Source of the DNA: Kastovskya adunca ATA6-11-RM4
GTDB taxonomy: Bacteria; Cyanobacteriota; Cyanobacteriia; Cyanobacteriales; Coleofasciculaceae
Reading direction: 5' to 3'
Length of the DNA stretch: 64,000 nucleotides
Assembly (NCBI GenBank): GCA_019359445.1
Contig: JAHHHJ010000019.1
Location: forward strand, 38,393-102,392
Shown here: positions 18,153-26,940 of the stretch, in pieces
Position numbering within the stretch: the stretch's first letter is position 1
Layout: each line of letters opens with the position of its first letter
The notes under the pieces: generated by a model
Seen by the model: only the letters and a program-made list of their open reading frames with translations
Databases searched by the model: none
What the model was told of the DNA's origin: nothing
Program-made: the position numbers and the translations under genes

Positions 18153-19088
18153 ATGAATAAACAGAAACTCTCTCACCTAGTTGGTATTCTCATTAGTTTA
18201 CTGTTGTTGAGTCTGGCGATTTGGGTAATTACTCGCGAACTGAAGGCGTACAATTACCGCGATGTATTGAATAGCCTGACAAGACTGCCGGACGATCGCC
18301 TGTTGATGGGGATAATACTCACAATTCTGGGTTATCTAGTAACGAGTGGGTATGATGTATTGGCGTTGCGCTACATCCGCCGTCAGCTTCCTTTCCCCAA
18401 AACGGCTCTGGCAGCATTTACCAGCTTTTGCATTAGCAATAGTGTGGGCTTTTCTTTTTTCACAAGTAGTGCGATTCGCTACCGTTTATATTCAGCCTGG
18501 GGTCTATCTAAGGTAGAGATTGCTAAGATCATTGCCTTTGGCAACCTGAGCTTTTGGCTGGGTATGTTTGCCGTTGGCGGTGGATTGTTTTTAGTAGAGC
18601 CACTGGCAATTCCTGAAACGCTGAATTTACCCATTACTTCAGCCCATCACATTGGTGGAATTTTTCTGGCTTTGGTGATGGGTTATCTCTTGTTGAGTGC
18701 TTGGAGTAAGCGCAAGAGTCTCAAAATCGGCAACACCATACTTGTACTTCCTTCTTTAGAGATCTCAATTGCTCAAATTGCTCTTTCAGCTATCGACTGG
18801 GCGATCGCGGGTGGGGTACTTTATGTTTTGTTAACAACCGAGTCAACTTTGTCTTTCCCCGCTTTTTTTAGCATTTACCTGCTGGCACAAGTTGCGGGGA
18901 TTGTCAGCCACGTTCCAGGTGGCTTGGGAGTTTTTGAGACAGTGGTGGTGCTGTTGCTTGCGCCGACTATCCCTGCTGATGTGGCGCTGGGGTCGTTACT
19001 AGCTTATCGAGGCATTTATTACTTTTTACCGTTGATGGTTGCCTTGTTATTGCTTGGCGGGTACGAGCTACGTCGCCGCCTAAATTAA
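18153..19088 (+). CDS. UPF0104 / lysylphosphatidylglycerol synthase TM-region-like membrane protein
   Basis: 311 residues from ATG 18153; the frame is open to TTG 18072. About eight hydrophobic segments span the sequence, and the family hallmarks ALAAFTSFCISNSVGFSF and GIVSHVPGGLGVFETVVV (around residue 255) are present, as in the membrane domain of MprF and related flippase-like proteins. The cytoplasmic aminoacyl-transferase domain of MprF is absent, so this is a stand-alone membrane domain, likely moving or binding lipids. Its substrate is unknown. No operon partner is evident. Confidence 0.85.
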   Translation: MNKQKLSHLVGILISLLLLSLAIWVITRELKAYNYRDVLNSLTRLPDDRLLMGIILTILGYLVTSGYDVLALRYIRRQLPFPKTALAAFTSFCISNSVGFSFFTSSAIRYRLYSAWGLSKVEIAKIIAFGNLSFWLGMFAVGGGLFLVEPLAIPETLNLPITSAHHIGGIFLALVMGYLLLSAWSKRKSLKIGNTILVLPSLEISIAQIALSAIDWAIAGGVLYVLLTTESTLSFPAFFSIYLLAQVAGIVSHVPGGLGVFETVVVLLLAPTIPADVALGSLLAYRGIYYFLPLMVALLLLGGYELRRRLN

Positions 19089-19099
19089 CTGAGTTCTTG

Positions 19100-19235
19100 A
19101 AGAGGTCTAATAGACTTCTTGCATGAATTGGAATTACCCCCCTTAATCCCCCCTTGGTAAGGGAGGAAACTATCTCCCTCCCCTTGGCAAGGGGAGGGTT
19201 GGGGAGGGGTCTAGAGGATTTGTGCAAGAGGTCGA
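19100..19235. repeat. dispersed hairpin repeat, copy 1
   Basis: Bounded by AGGTCTAATAGACTTCTTGC and the near-complement TTGTGCAAGAGGTCGAATGA, enclosing two hairpins of C-rich and G-rich arms (CCCCCCTTAATCCCCCC, then CTCCCCTTGGCAAGGGGAG). Similar elements lie at 54376-54502 and 63720-63915. Confidence 0.75.
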
Positions 19236-19288
19236 ATGACTGTTATCTGTTCTAATACTCCATCCCATCCCCAACAGACTAATAACTA

Positions 19289-19909
19289 ATGGCTGGCGCA
19301 AGTAAAAGCCAGGAATATTACCTAGATGAAAATCACTGTCAAAAGATTGTCACAGCCCTGTCAAATCTAATCGCTAAGCTACTGAGTAAGGTAAGTCTCC
19401 TCGCGGTAAGAGTTATGAATGAACAATACGACCCAAGAACAAAGAGCTTCATTAACGAGCAACTGACAGGAAGTGACTACGTTGTATCTCCTATCCAAGA
19501 CCTTACGACTGCTGAAGCTTTCCGCCAGCGCTGGGAGCAGGATATTACTAGCCGTTTCCGAGAAGCCAGAGCGCGCTTTCCCGAATTTTTTCCCTGTTTT
19601 GAGCTAAGGGACAACCCGCAAACAGGATTGCAGTATTCGATCCACTTTCAGCCGTTGACTGGACATGCCAAGGCACTAATCCAGTTTGCTCCCCAGTTCC
19701 CACACCAAAAGGAATTTAAGCCAATTGAGCAATTGTGGAACGAAGTCGGGCAAAGTGAGTTAGACATTCTGTTTGAGCGCGTTCCGACTCAGCTAAAGCT
19801 CAAGCCACCCAAACAGCTATGGAGTGTGCGGTGGGGCAAACTCATGTTGAGAGTGGGTAGTTTTCGCAAAATCAGATTTCCCGCCTCAATCGCCAGCAAC
19901 CTAGATTAG
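19289..19909 (+). CDS. hypothetical protein
   Basis: 206 residues from ATG 19289; ATG 19415 (MNEQYDPRTKSF) is an alternative start. Soluble, no signal or membrane segments. The central part (PIQDLTTAEAFRQRWEQDIT, then EARARFPEFFPCFELRDNPQ) is acidic to neutral; the C-terminal 60 residues are basic (LKLKPPKQLWSVRWGKLMLR). I do not recognise a family. It stands alone between a dispersed repeat and the protease gene. Confidence 0.6.
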   Translation: MAGASKSQEYYLDENHCQKIVTALSNLIAKLLSKVSLLAVRVMNEQYDPRTKSFINEQLTGSDYVVSPIQDLTTAEAFRQRWEQDITSRFREARARFPEFFPCFELRDNPQTGLQYSIHFQPLTGHAKALIQFAPQFPHQKEFKPIEQLWNEVGQSELDILFERVPTQLKLKPPKQLWSVRWGKLMLRVGSFRKIRFPASIASNLD

Positions 19910-20180
19910 TTTGTGCAATCTAGGCGTGGAGTTGTTGCGAGGGAGGGCGTTGTGACATTTTGCTATCATTTGTTGATTCGACCGTTTCTTTTTTAAGACA
20001 ACCTGATAAAAGGCTTAAGTTAGCGATCGCCTTTCCCCTTTAGAGGCTGAGACTGATTCCCCTTTAAAAAGAATTTTTATACCCAAGCTTTCACGTAGGG
20101 GAAACCAACTCTCCAGATAGAGCTTTAGATTGGGTGAACTTGAAACAATAAGAAACTATTGTGTTTCAGGCGATCCCTTC

Positions 20181-21065
20181 ATGGACTTTAACTTTTTTGA
20201 CCTATTTTGGATTTTTCTTGTATTCTCTTCGCTCCAACCTTGGTGGCAAAAACGCCAAATGGAAGCGAAGCGAGTGCAAGCCTTGCAGGGGTTTGAGCAA
20301 CAACGCAAAAGCCGCGTCATCTTGCTCATTCATCGCCAAGAGTCTATTAGCTTGCTAGGAATCCCCCTCTCTCGCTACATCTCAATTGAAGACTCTGAAC
20401 AAATCTTGCGGGCGATTCGTTTGACACCGCCTAATGTCCCCATTGACCTAATTTTGCACACCCCAGGTGGTTTAGTTCTCGCTACAGAACAAATTGCCAG
20501 AGCACTAATTCGTCACCAAGGCAAAGTCACGGTTTTTATCCCCCACTACGCGATGAGTGGCGGCACTATGCTTGCTCTTGCCGCTGATGAAATTGTCATG
20601 GATGCCAACGCTGTTTTAGGGCCCGTCGATCCTCAGTTAGGTCAAACAGCCGCTGCTAGCGTCCTCAAAGTGGTTGAACAAAAGCCGATTGATAAAATCG
20701 ACGACCAAACTCTGATTATGGCGGATCTATCTCGCAAAGCCATACAGCAGGTTCAGAATTTTGTCCGCACGCTACTCAAAGATGACTTTCCGACACAGAA
20801 GATTGCGCCGGAAAAAGTTGAGTCAATCATCGAAGCCCTGACCACCGGGCGAGTCACTCACGATTATCCGATTACCGTGGAAGAGGCAACCGATCTGGGT
20901 TTGCCTGTTACTGTCGGTCTGCCACCGTCCATTTACGGCTTGATGGATCTATATCCTCAACCTCAGGGAGGACGCCCATCTGTACAGTACATCCCCATGC
21001 CCTACGAACCCCGCCCTGCTTTACCCGCATCGAAAGGCAGACCGATGGAGGAAAGCAGACCGTAA
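20181..21065 (+). CDS. SDH family Clp-fold serine proteinase (SppA-like)
   Basis: 294 residues from ATG 20181; 17 more codons are open upstream but add no family sequence. An N-terminal membrane anchor (FNFFDLFWIFLVFSSL) is followed by the ClpP/crotonase fold typical of the serine dehydrogenase proteinase family. LILHTPGGLVLATEQIARAL forms the oxyanion-binding region and HYAMSGGTMLALAADEIVMD carries the nucleophile Ser, with Asp/Lys-containing segments after it (LGPVDPQLGQ). Family members are membrane-bound proteases; the name derives from an early assay and does not imply dehydrogenase activity. Substrates are unknown. Confidence 0.9.
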   Translation: MDFNFFDLFWIFLVFSSLQPWWQKRQMEAKRVQALQGFEQQRKSRVILLIHRQESISLLGIPLSRYISIEDSEQILRAIRLTPPNVPIDLILHTPGGLVLATEQIARALIRHQGKVTVFIPHYAMSGGTMLALAADEIVMDANAVLGPVDPQLGQTAAASVLKVVEQKPIDKIDDQTLIMADLSRKAIQQVQNFVRTLLKDDFPTQKIAPEKVESIIEALTTGRVTHDYPITVEEATDLGLPVTVGLPPSIYGLMDLYPQPQGGRPSVQYIPMPYEPRPALPASKGRPMEESRP

Positions 21066-21247
21066 AGCAAGAGCGCTGTCAGCACTGACTTAGCAGGACT
21101 GTTTCACTCCTTGGACTCTTACGGTTCGGCAGGGGGAGAAATTTCGCCTGATCAGCTTGAATTCCCGGTAGAGCCTTGAAGCAGTCAAGGAGGATTACAT
21201 CCCTCTCCTGAACTAATCAGGAGAATGAAACAACCCTGCCTGAAACC

Positions 21248-22132
21248 TTACGGGGAAGGGGAGGGTGATGGCGATGGCACCAGGGGCGATCGCGGTGGTA
21301 ATGGTGAGGACGATGGTACTACAGGCGATCCCTGTGGTGACGGCGATGGCGACGGTACTACAGGTGATCCCTGTGGCGATGGCGATGGCGACGGTACTAC
21401 AGGCGATCGCTGTGGCAACGGTGATGGCGATGGCGATGGTGATGGTACTACAGGCGATCGCTGTGGCGATGGCGATGGCGATGGTGATGGTACTACAGGC
21501 GATCGCTGGGGTGATGGCGAAGGAGAAGGCGATGGTACTACAGGCGATCGCTGGGGTGATGGCGATGGCGATGGAGAAGGAGAAGAAGATCGCTGGGGTG
21601 ATGGCGATGGTGATGGCGAAGGCGAGGGAGATGCCCCTGGTCTAGGTGCAGGTGCTGCTGGTTGTTTGCCCAGTATTTCCCTAGCTTGTCGGTCAAGAAG
21701 CTGACGTTGTCGTAGGGTGATAATACCCGTTACTGGCAAGTTGTTTTGTCTCTGGAACTCCCTGATAACCGCTTCTGTTCGTTCGTCATAAAACTGAGTA
21801 CGTTCCAAAGGTGGATTTGGCTTAACCACAAGATTCAAGTTGCCTTTGAGAATTCTTACCAAATCGGCAGCGAAATCTTGAGTGTTTGGGCCAGCGATGC
21901 CATCAACTTGCAACCTGTAGCCCCGCTGAAATTCCTGCACGGCGGCTCGCGTTGGCTGATCCCTCAGGCTGTCTCCTGGAGTGATGTTATAGCCAAAACC
22001 GCGCAAAAGGGTGCGAAATTCTCTGGGGCTATAATCTTGACTGCGAGCGGCTTGGACAGTTTCGTAACTTACTAAACTCGCAGTCAAACCAAAGCTGACT
22101 ATAGCCAGTGCTGCTCCATAGCGATTCCACAT
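21248..22132 (-). CDS. peptidoglycan-binding protein with Ser-Pro repeat tail
   Basis: 294 residues from ATG 22132 (MWNRYGAAL), with GAGGAG about 11 bases upstream; 15 further codons are open. A signal peptide (about 1-30) ends near VQAARSQ. Two peptidoglycan-binding-1-like modules follow: one centred on [21 protein letters not shown] and one on [19 protein letters not shown]. After a Pro/Ala linker the last 115 residues are almost pure SPSPSPSP interrupted by QRSPVVP units. The tail is likely an extended, wall-spanning stalk. The coding DNA is a minisatellite whose units often contain the HIP1 octamer or part of it, so tail length is expected to vary between strains. Confidence 0.85.
   Translation of the reverse strand: MWNRYGAALAIVSFGLTASLVSYETVQAARSQDYSPREFRTLLRGFGYNITPGDSLRDQPTRAAVQEFQRGYRLQVDGIAGPNTQDFAADLVRILKGNLNLVVKPNPPLERTQFYDERTEAVIREFQRQNNLPVTGIITLRQRQLLDRQAREILGKQPAAPAPRPGASPSPSPSPSPSPQRSSSPSPSPSPSPQRSPVVPSPSPSPSPQRSPVVPSPSPSPSPQRSPVVPSPSPSPSPLPQRSPVVPSPSPSPQGSPVVPSPSPSPQGSPVVPSSSPLPPRSPLVPSPSPSPSP
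21250..21640. repeat. coding minisatellite (Ser-Pro tail)
   Basis: Degenerate repeats of GGTGATGGCGATGGC-like and GGTACTACAGGCGATCGC-like units, encoding the Ser-Pro and QRSPVVP blocks on the minus strand. The opposite frame is also open, as expected for such repeats. Confidence 0.9.
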
Positions 22133-22472
22133 ATTATTACTAAGCTCCTCACATTGATCACTAGAGTTAAATAGCAAGTAATTGAAATAAATACAATATA
22201 GGCATAATCGGAGAGATAGGAAATTTAATTTTCCAATCCTTTGTTTATTTCTGATGTTTTTTTCCGATTAATGATCATAATCCCCTAAAAAATAAACGTT
22301 CTCCTACCCTTGACTTGTTTTATGATTCATTGCATCGGTCAAGGGTGTATTAATTGCTACTATACTTGCGCTATTTTCCGATCTCGCTTGGGCAATAGTT
22401 TCTGATTGTTCGTTACTGACAATTAACCATTGACAAGTAAATAATGACGGAATAATTATTAATTATTGATTT
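22133..22472. other. 340-bp AT-rich divergent promoter region
   Basis: Separates the divergent peptidoglycan-binding and membrane-protein genes. No ORF or recognised regulatory motif. Confidence 0.35.
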
Positions 22473-23939
22473 ATGTCATCCCTCCGAAGACTGAGTTCAA
22501 AAACCTCCCATCGCCGTCGCAATCTCTGGTTTGAACGAGTGGTGGCAATTTTAGCCCTCACTAACTATGGAATTGTGTTATTTGACTTAAGTTACATTCC
22601 GTGGCGAGATTTTTATCTGCGAGCCTTTCCGGCATTTAGAGCAGACATCGGTGGATTAGATGTGCGGGTTCCTTCTTTAACAGACATTTATGATCCCATC
22701 AAGGGAATTGAACCAAATCGAGATACCCAGCGTTATATCGATGCTGTCAATGCGCTGAAAGCCCAAGTCGCACAAACAGGGTTGCAGTCACCAGAAGTTG
22801 AACCCTTGCTGGCGAGGTTACGCAATCTCAGCGCAGAAATGATTGACACCAATCCCTTTGAGGTAGCAAATAAGACAGGGGCATTGGAGAAAATTAAAAA
22901 TAGAATGCGATCGCACGTTCCTAATCAAGGCGATTCTTCCAAGCAAGCATTTCGGGAGTTTTGGAGTCAGGAGTACCTGTCTGGGCAAGGGTTTGCCCAA
23001 GCGATCGCCTTTTACAACCAAGAAATTCAGCCCCCCATTGAAACCAACTACTTCCGCCCCTTTGGGGAAACAGGCGACCTTGTTGATTACTTCTGGAAAA
23101 TCGACATCTGGTTTGCCAGCCTGTTCTTCATCGAATTTCTTCTCCGCACCTACTACATCCATCGGCGTCACGCAGGTTTGCGCTGGCTCGATGCTATGCT
23201 CTGGCGTTGGTACGACATCTTCTTGTTTTTACCCCTGTGGCGCTGGCTGCGGATTATCCCCATTGTCATTCGCCTCAACCAAGCCGACTTACTCGATCTC
23301 CTTCCTATCCAAAAGCAAATTAACCAGGGATTTGTTGCCAACTTCGCCGAAGACCTTACAGAAGTGATTGTTGTTCGCATCATCAGCCAAATTCAATACT
23401 CAATTCGTCAGGAAGATTTCAGCCGCTGGCTAGCGGGAGCCGAAGCCCAAACCTACATCGATCTCAACGACACCAATGAGGTGGAAGCCTTAGTTAAACT
23501 GGGGATGGAGATGGCAGTTTATCAGGTTTTCCCTAAAATTCGCCCGGACATTGAAGCTTTATTGCAACACAACATAGACAAAGTACTGAATCAAACGCCA
23601 GCGGTTCAGGGACTCCAGAAAGTCCCTGGCATGGAACAATGGCAACACCAGCTTACGGAAAAACTTGTTAAAGAAATCTGCCAAGCCGTATATGACACTG
23701 TTAACGGGGCTTTACAACCTGACCCCGTTGGAGGGCAACTCCTTGAGAGATTGATTCAAAATGCCAGCGTCGCCTTTGGTGCAGAACTGCAAGCCAAACA
23801 CACCCTAGAGCGAGTCAAGTACCTACTGATCGCCTTTTTAGAAGAGGTGAAGATCAACTACGTCGAACGCTTGTCTGAAGAAGACTTAGAGGCTGTATTA
23901 GAGCAAACTAGGGCCATCCATCGAATTGCACAACGGTAG
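22473..23939 (+). CDS. ion-channel-like membrane protein of unknown function
   Basis: 488 residues. A first membrane segment (about 24-45) is followed by a 150-residue extracytoplasmic or loop region. A second hydrophobic block (about 208-275) reads WFASLFFIEFLLRTYYI, then WYDIFLFLPLWRWLRIIPIVIRL. This order of an acidic FIEFLLR helix, a helix with D in its middle and an Arg-bearing helix resembles part of the S2-S4 sensor of voltage-gated channels, but no pore helix or selectivity filter follows. The C-terminal 210 residues are soluble and helical. The similarity is weak and inferred by eye; the family is otherwise unknown to me. It lies 161 bp upstream of rimP on the same strand. Confidence 0.7.
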   Translation: MSSLRRLSSKTSHRRRNLWFERVVAILALTNYGIVLFDLSYIPWRDFYLRAFPAFRADIGGLDVRVPSLTDIYDPIKGIEPNRDTQRYIDAVNALKAQVAQTGLQSPEVEPLLARLRNLSAEMIDTNPFEVANKTGALEKIKNRMRSHVPNQGDSSKQAFREFWSQEYLSGQGFAQAIAFYNQEIQPPIETNYFRPFGETGDLVDYFWKIDIWFASLFFIEFLLRTYYIHRRHAGLRWLDAMLWRWYDIFLFLPLWRWLRIIPIVIRLNQADLLDLLPIQKQINQGFVANFAEDLTEVIVVRIISQIQYSIRQEDFSRWLAGAEAQTYIDLNDTNEVEALVKLGMEMAVYQVFPKIRPDIEALLQHNIDKVLNQTPAVQGLQKVPGMEQWQHQLTEKLVKEICQAVYDTVNGALQPDPVGGQLLERLIQNASVAFGAELQAKHTLERVKYLLIAFLEEVKINYVERLSEEDLEAVLEQTRAIHRIAQR

Positions 23940-24062
23940 TCAAGAGTAGTCAAGAGTAAAGTCTACTTCTCTCCCCAGAGCATTCCGTTGTGCGCTACAC
24001 TCGGAAATAGAGACGGCAGCTAGTTTGTTTGTCTCTAGGCTTCTTGGAAAAGTTTTGCCTTG

Positions 24063-24087
24063 AAGTGGGTTAGCCCCACTTTTTTTG
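24063..24087 (+). terminator. terminator-like hairpin just upstream of rimP
   Basis: AAGTGGG at 24063-24069 and CCCACTT at 24075-24081 form a hairpin followed by a run of seven or more T, only a few bases ahead of the GGAG at 24091-24093. It could end upstream transcription or attenuate the rimP operon. Confidence 0.6.
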
Positions 24088-24100
24088 TTGGAGTTTTTCA

Positions 24101-24562
24101 ATGACTCATCCTGTAATCCCTCAATTGATTGATTTGGCAACACCAGTGGCAGAACAACTGGGATTGGAGATCGTTGGGGCAGTTTTTCACACCAATCAAC
24201 GCCCTCCAGTGCTGCGTGTAGATATCCGTAACCGCACTGCAGATACAGGGCTAGAAGACTGCGAACGGATGAGTCGTGCTTTGGAAGAGGAATTGGACGC
24301 CAGTGACTTACTTCCAGACGCTTATGTTTTGGAAGTTTCCAGCCCTGGGACTTCACGCCAGCTAATGACTGACCGAGAGTTTATTGCCTTTAAAGGATTT
24401 CCTGTCCTGGTCAAGACTTTTGCGCCATTTGAAGGACACAAAGAATGGCAAGGTCAGTTGATTAGCCGGGATGAAACAAATATTTACCTGAACCGCAAGG
24501 GGCGATCGTTTGCCATTCCCCGCGAATTGGTTGCTCGGGTACAGCTAGACGAGCAACGGTAA
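24101..24562 (+). CDS. rimP: ribosome maturation factor RimP
   Basis: 153 residues. RimP assists late 30S subunit assembly in the cytoplasm. The N-terminal alpha-beta domain has AEQLGLEIVGAVFHTNQRPPVLRVDI and the conserved DCERMSRALEEELD and YVLEVSSPG(T)SR segments; an SH3-like C-terminal domain (about 90-153) follows. GGAG lies 8 bases before the ATG. First gene of the rimP-nusA-ylxR-infB order conserved across bacteria, with a terminator-like hairpin in its leader. Confidence 0.95.
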   Translation: MTHPVIPQLIDLATPVAEQLGLEIVGAVFHTNQRPPVLRVDIRNRTADTGLEDCERMSRALEEELDASDLLPDAYVLEVSSPGTSRQLMTDREFIAFKGFPVLVKTFAPFEGHKEWQGQLISRDETNIYLNRKGRSFAIPRELVARVQLDEQR

Positions 24563-24692
24563 ATCACCAAACCGTCAGAGCGATTCGCTTTGCCGCTTTC
24601 CGTGTCGTAGTTTTGAATGTGTTGCCTCCGGTTGTTTTCCAGAGGCTAACTGCTAACTACTGCCCACTGAGTACATTACTGGAGTTTTGCTT

Positions 24693-26045
24693 ATGTCAAT
24701 TGTTAGTCTGCCTGGACTCAAAAAGATGATTGATGAGATCTCTCAAAGCCATAACCTGCCGAGGTCGGCTGTCCAGCAAGCGCTCCGAGAAGCGCTGATC
24801 AAAGGATACGAGCGCTACCGCCGTGCTCAACGCTTGGATCGCTTCCATTTTGATGAAGATTACTTTGATAACTTTGAAGTCGATCTCGACGTGGATGAAG
24901 AAGGCTTTCGCATCCTCGCCACAAAAACTATTGTTGAAGAAGTTAGCAGCAACGATCACCAAATCGATCTAACAGAAGTTCGGGAAGTCGCCCCTGAAGC
25001 CCAACCGGGAGCGGAAGTGGTGCTGGACGTCACTCCAGATCAACGGGAATTTGGTCGGATGGCAGCGATCCAAACCAAGCAAGTGCTGTCACAAAAACTC
25101 CGCGACCAGCAACGGAAATTAATTCAAGAAGAATTTGAAGAATTAGAAGGCACCGTTTTGCAAGCCAGAGCGCTACGCTTTGAGCGACAATCAGTGATTA
25201 TGGCACTGAGCAGCGGCTTTGGTCGCCCCGAAGTTGAAGCCGAACTGCCAAAGCGCGAGCAACTGCCTAATGATAATTACCGCATCAATGCCACCTTTAA
25301 AGTCTTTCTGAAGAAAGTGCGCGAAGGCCCACACCGGGGGCCTCAACTGGTTGTTTCCCGTGCTGCTGCTGGCTTGGTAGTGTATCTATTTGCCAATGAA
25401 GTGCCAGAAATTGAAGACGAAGTGGTGCGGATTGTTGCCGTTGCCAGGGAAGCCAATCCCCCATCACGTCATGTGGGCCCAAGAACCAAGATTGCTGTAG
25501 ATACCTTGGAGCGAGATGTTGACCCGGTGGGGGCTTGTATTGGTGCTCGGGGTTCCCGCATTCAGGTGGTCGTCAATGAATTGCGCGGGGAGAAAATTGA
25601 TGTTATTCGCTGGTCTCCTGACCCTTCAACTTATATTGCCAATGCTCTGAGTCCCGCACGAGTAGAGCAAGTGCTGCTTGTGAATCCCGAAGGACGGCAA
25701 GCTCATGTACTGGTGGCAGAAGACCAATTGAGTTTGGCAATCGGAAAAGAAGGACAAAATGTCCGTCTAGCCGCACGCCTGACGGGTTGGAAAATTGATA
25801 TCAAAGACGTGGCTAAGTACGATTACGAAGCAGAAGGCCGCAAGATGGAGGCGCTGCAAGCCGCTGCCTTAGAAGCCGCAGCTGATGCGGAAGATGAGCA
25901 GGAATTTGACGAAGAGTATGAAGATGACGTGATGGAATCTCCTATCATCACCAAGTCTAACGATTGGGATCAGGAGAATATAGACCCGGAAGCACAGCTT
26001 GATGAGGAAGAGGAAGAGGAAGAAGCCGTCGATTCTCCGACTTGA
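24693..26045 (+). CDS. nusA: transcription termination/antitermination factor NusA
   Basis: 450 residues from ATG 24693, with GGAG 8 bases upstream; TTG 24687 is in frame but overlaps no better site. NusA binds RNA polymerase and nascent RNA and modulates pausing and termination. An N-terminal polymerase-binding domain (1-125), an S1 domain (about 135-200) and two KH domains (KH1 around [21 protein letters not shown]2 around [19 protein letters not shown]) are present. The C terminus is a highly acidic tail (about 400-450), without the AR repeats of enterobacterial NusA. It lies 130 bp downstream of rimP. Confidence 0.96.
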   Translation: MSIVSLPGLKKMIDEISQSHNLPRSAVQQALREALIKGYERYRRAQRLDRFHFDEDYFDNFEVDLDVDEEGFRILATKTIVEEVSSNDHQIDLTEVREVAPEAQPGAEVVLDVTPDQREFGRMAAIQTKQVLSQKLRDQQRKLIQEEFEELEGTVLQARALRFERQSVIMALSSGFGRPEVEAELPKREQLPNDNYRINATFKVFLKKVREGPHRGPQLVVSRAAAGLVVYLFANEVPEIEDEVVRIVAVAREANPPSRHVGPRTKIAVDTLERDVDPVGACIGARGSRIQVVVNELRGEKIDVIRWSPDPSTYIANALSPARVEQVLLVNPEGRQAHVLVAEDQLSLAIGKEGQNVRLAARLTGWKIDIKDVAKYDYEAEGRKMEALQAAALEAAADAEDEQEFDEEYEDDVMESPIITKSNDWDQENIDPEAQLDEEEEEEEAVDSPT

Positions 26046-26257
26046 GTTACGCTGAGGTTGGCAAAGGAGCAGAAGTGTGAAGGGTGTATATGCGGGATGG
26101 GGGTGCGCTAATCAACGTAGACTCTCGTAGCCCCGGATAAATTCATCAAGGGGGCTGGCGCTATTCGCCACTAGCTAATCACAACTGAGGGCCTAATTAC
26201 TCAGAACGTCAAAGTAACGGTTGCCCATCACTCCTTGAAGTACACTCATGATTTGGG

Positions 26258-26572
26258 ATGCTCGCATCAACGCCTATGGAACCTAACAACCGACGTTGTG
26301 TAAGCTGTCGTCAAGTGGCACCTAAGGCAGCCTTTTGGCGTATTGTTAGAGTCTACCCCTCAGGTTTAGTACAATTAGATGAGGGCATGGGACGTTCTGC
26401 TTACTTATGCCAAAACTCTAGCTGTCTGGCAGCGGCTCAAAAGAAGAACCGATTAGGGCGATCGCTACGAGCATCAGTGCCTGAAGAGATATACAAAACC
26501 CTATGGCAGCGTTTAGCCGCCATGCCAGTAGCAGAAAATGCCCAAGTGGCAACTCACTCTCCCAAAAAATAA
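26258..26572 (+). CDS. ylxR: YlxR family RNA-binding protein
   Basis: 104 residues from ATG 26258; ATG 26276 (MEPNNRRC) is an equally plausible start. The family signature is clear: RRCVSCRQ near the N terminus and GRSAYLCQNSSCLAAAQKK, followed by NRLGRSLRASVP. The fold is small, and members bind nucleic acid (reported RNase P or nucleoid partners in other bacteria). Its position between nusA and infB is the conserved one. Confidence 0.93.
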   Translation: MLASTPMEPNNRRCVSCRQVAPKAAFWRIVRVYPSGLVQLDEGMGRSAYLCQNSSCLAAAQKKNRLGRSLRASVPEEIYKTLWQRLAAMPVAENAQVATHSPKK

Positions 26573-26940
26573 TCCGTTTGCTGAATGAGTAGCAATCGTT
26601 AAAATAGATTAAGGAGAGACAAGTTGATCAAGAATGTTTGGAGGAAAAGGCGTTTTAGGCAAATTTATTAGCACATTGACCAAGCCAGCCGCCTAAGGTT
26701 GGAAAGCCAATCTGCTTTTGGAAAGATATTTGCCCGTTAAAAGAAAGAAAATTAGTCTACTCTTTAAGAAGTCGCTCGCTGGCTTCCTGTTAAGCGGGTT
26801 TGTTTAAGTGTCAGCGACAATGCAAAGCGTTAAATAGCAATTCTTTGTTCCACACACTCGGTATCAAGAAAATGAACAATTGGTTGTGCGAGCGGTGGTT
26901 TATGGTTTAACAACCCAATAGGTAGTAGGGGGGATAGTGG
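26573..26940. other. 368-bp gap between ylxR and infB
   Basis: Contains a 20-codon ATG ORF at 26634-26696 (MFGGKGVLGKFISTLTKPAA) with AGGAG 17 bases upstream, too far to be convincing, and a 16-codon TTG ORF at 26624 with better spacing. The purine-rich GTAGTAGGGGGGATAG just before infB supplies its ribosome-binding site. No other structure recognised. Confidence 0.35.

Noticed and set aside
21225..21704. Plus-strand ORF of 159 codons rich in Gly-Asp across the minisatellite
   Set aside because: It is the opposite frame of the Ser-Pro coding repeats. The minus frame has a signal peptide and two peptidoglycan-binding modules, while this one has no domain outside the repeats.
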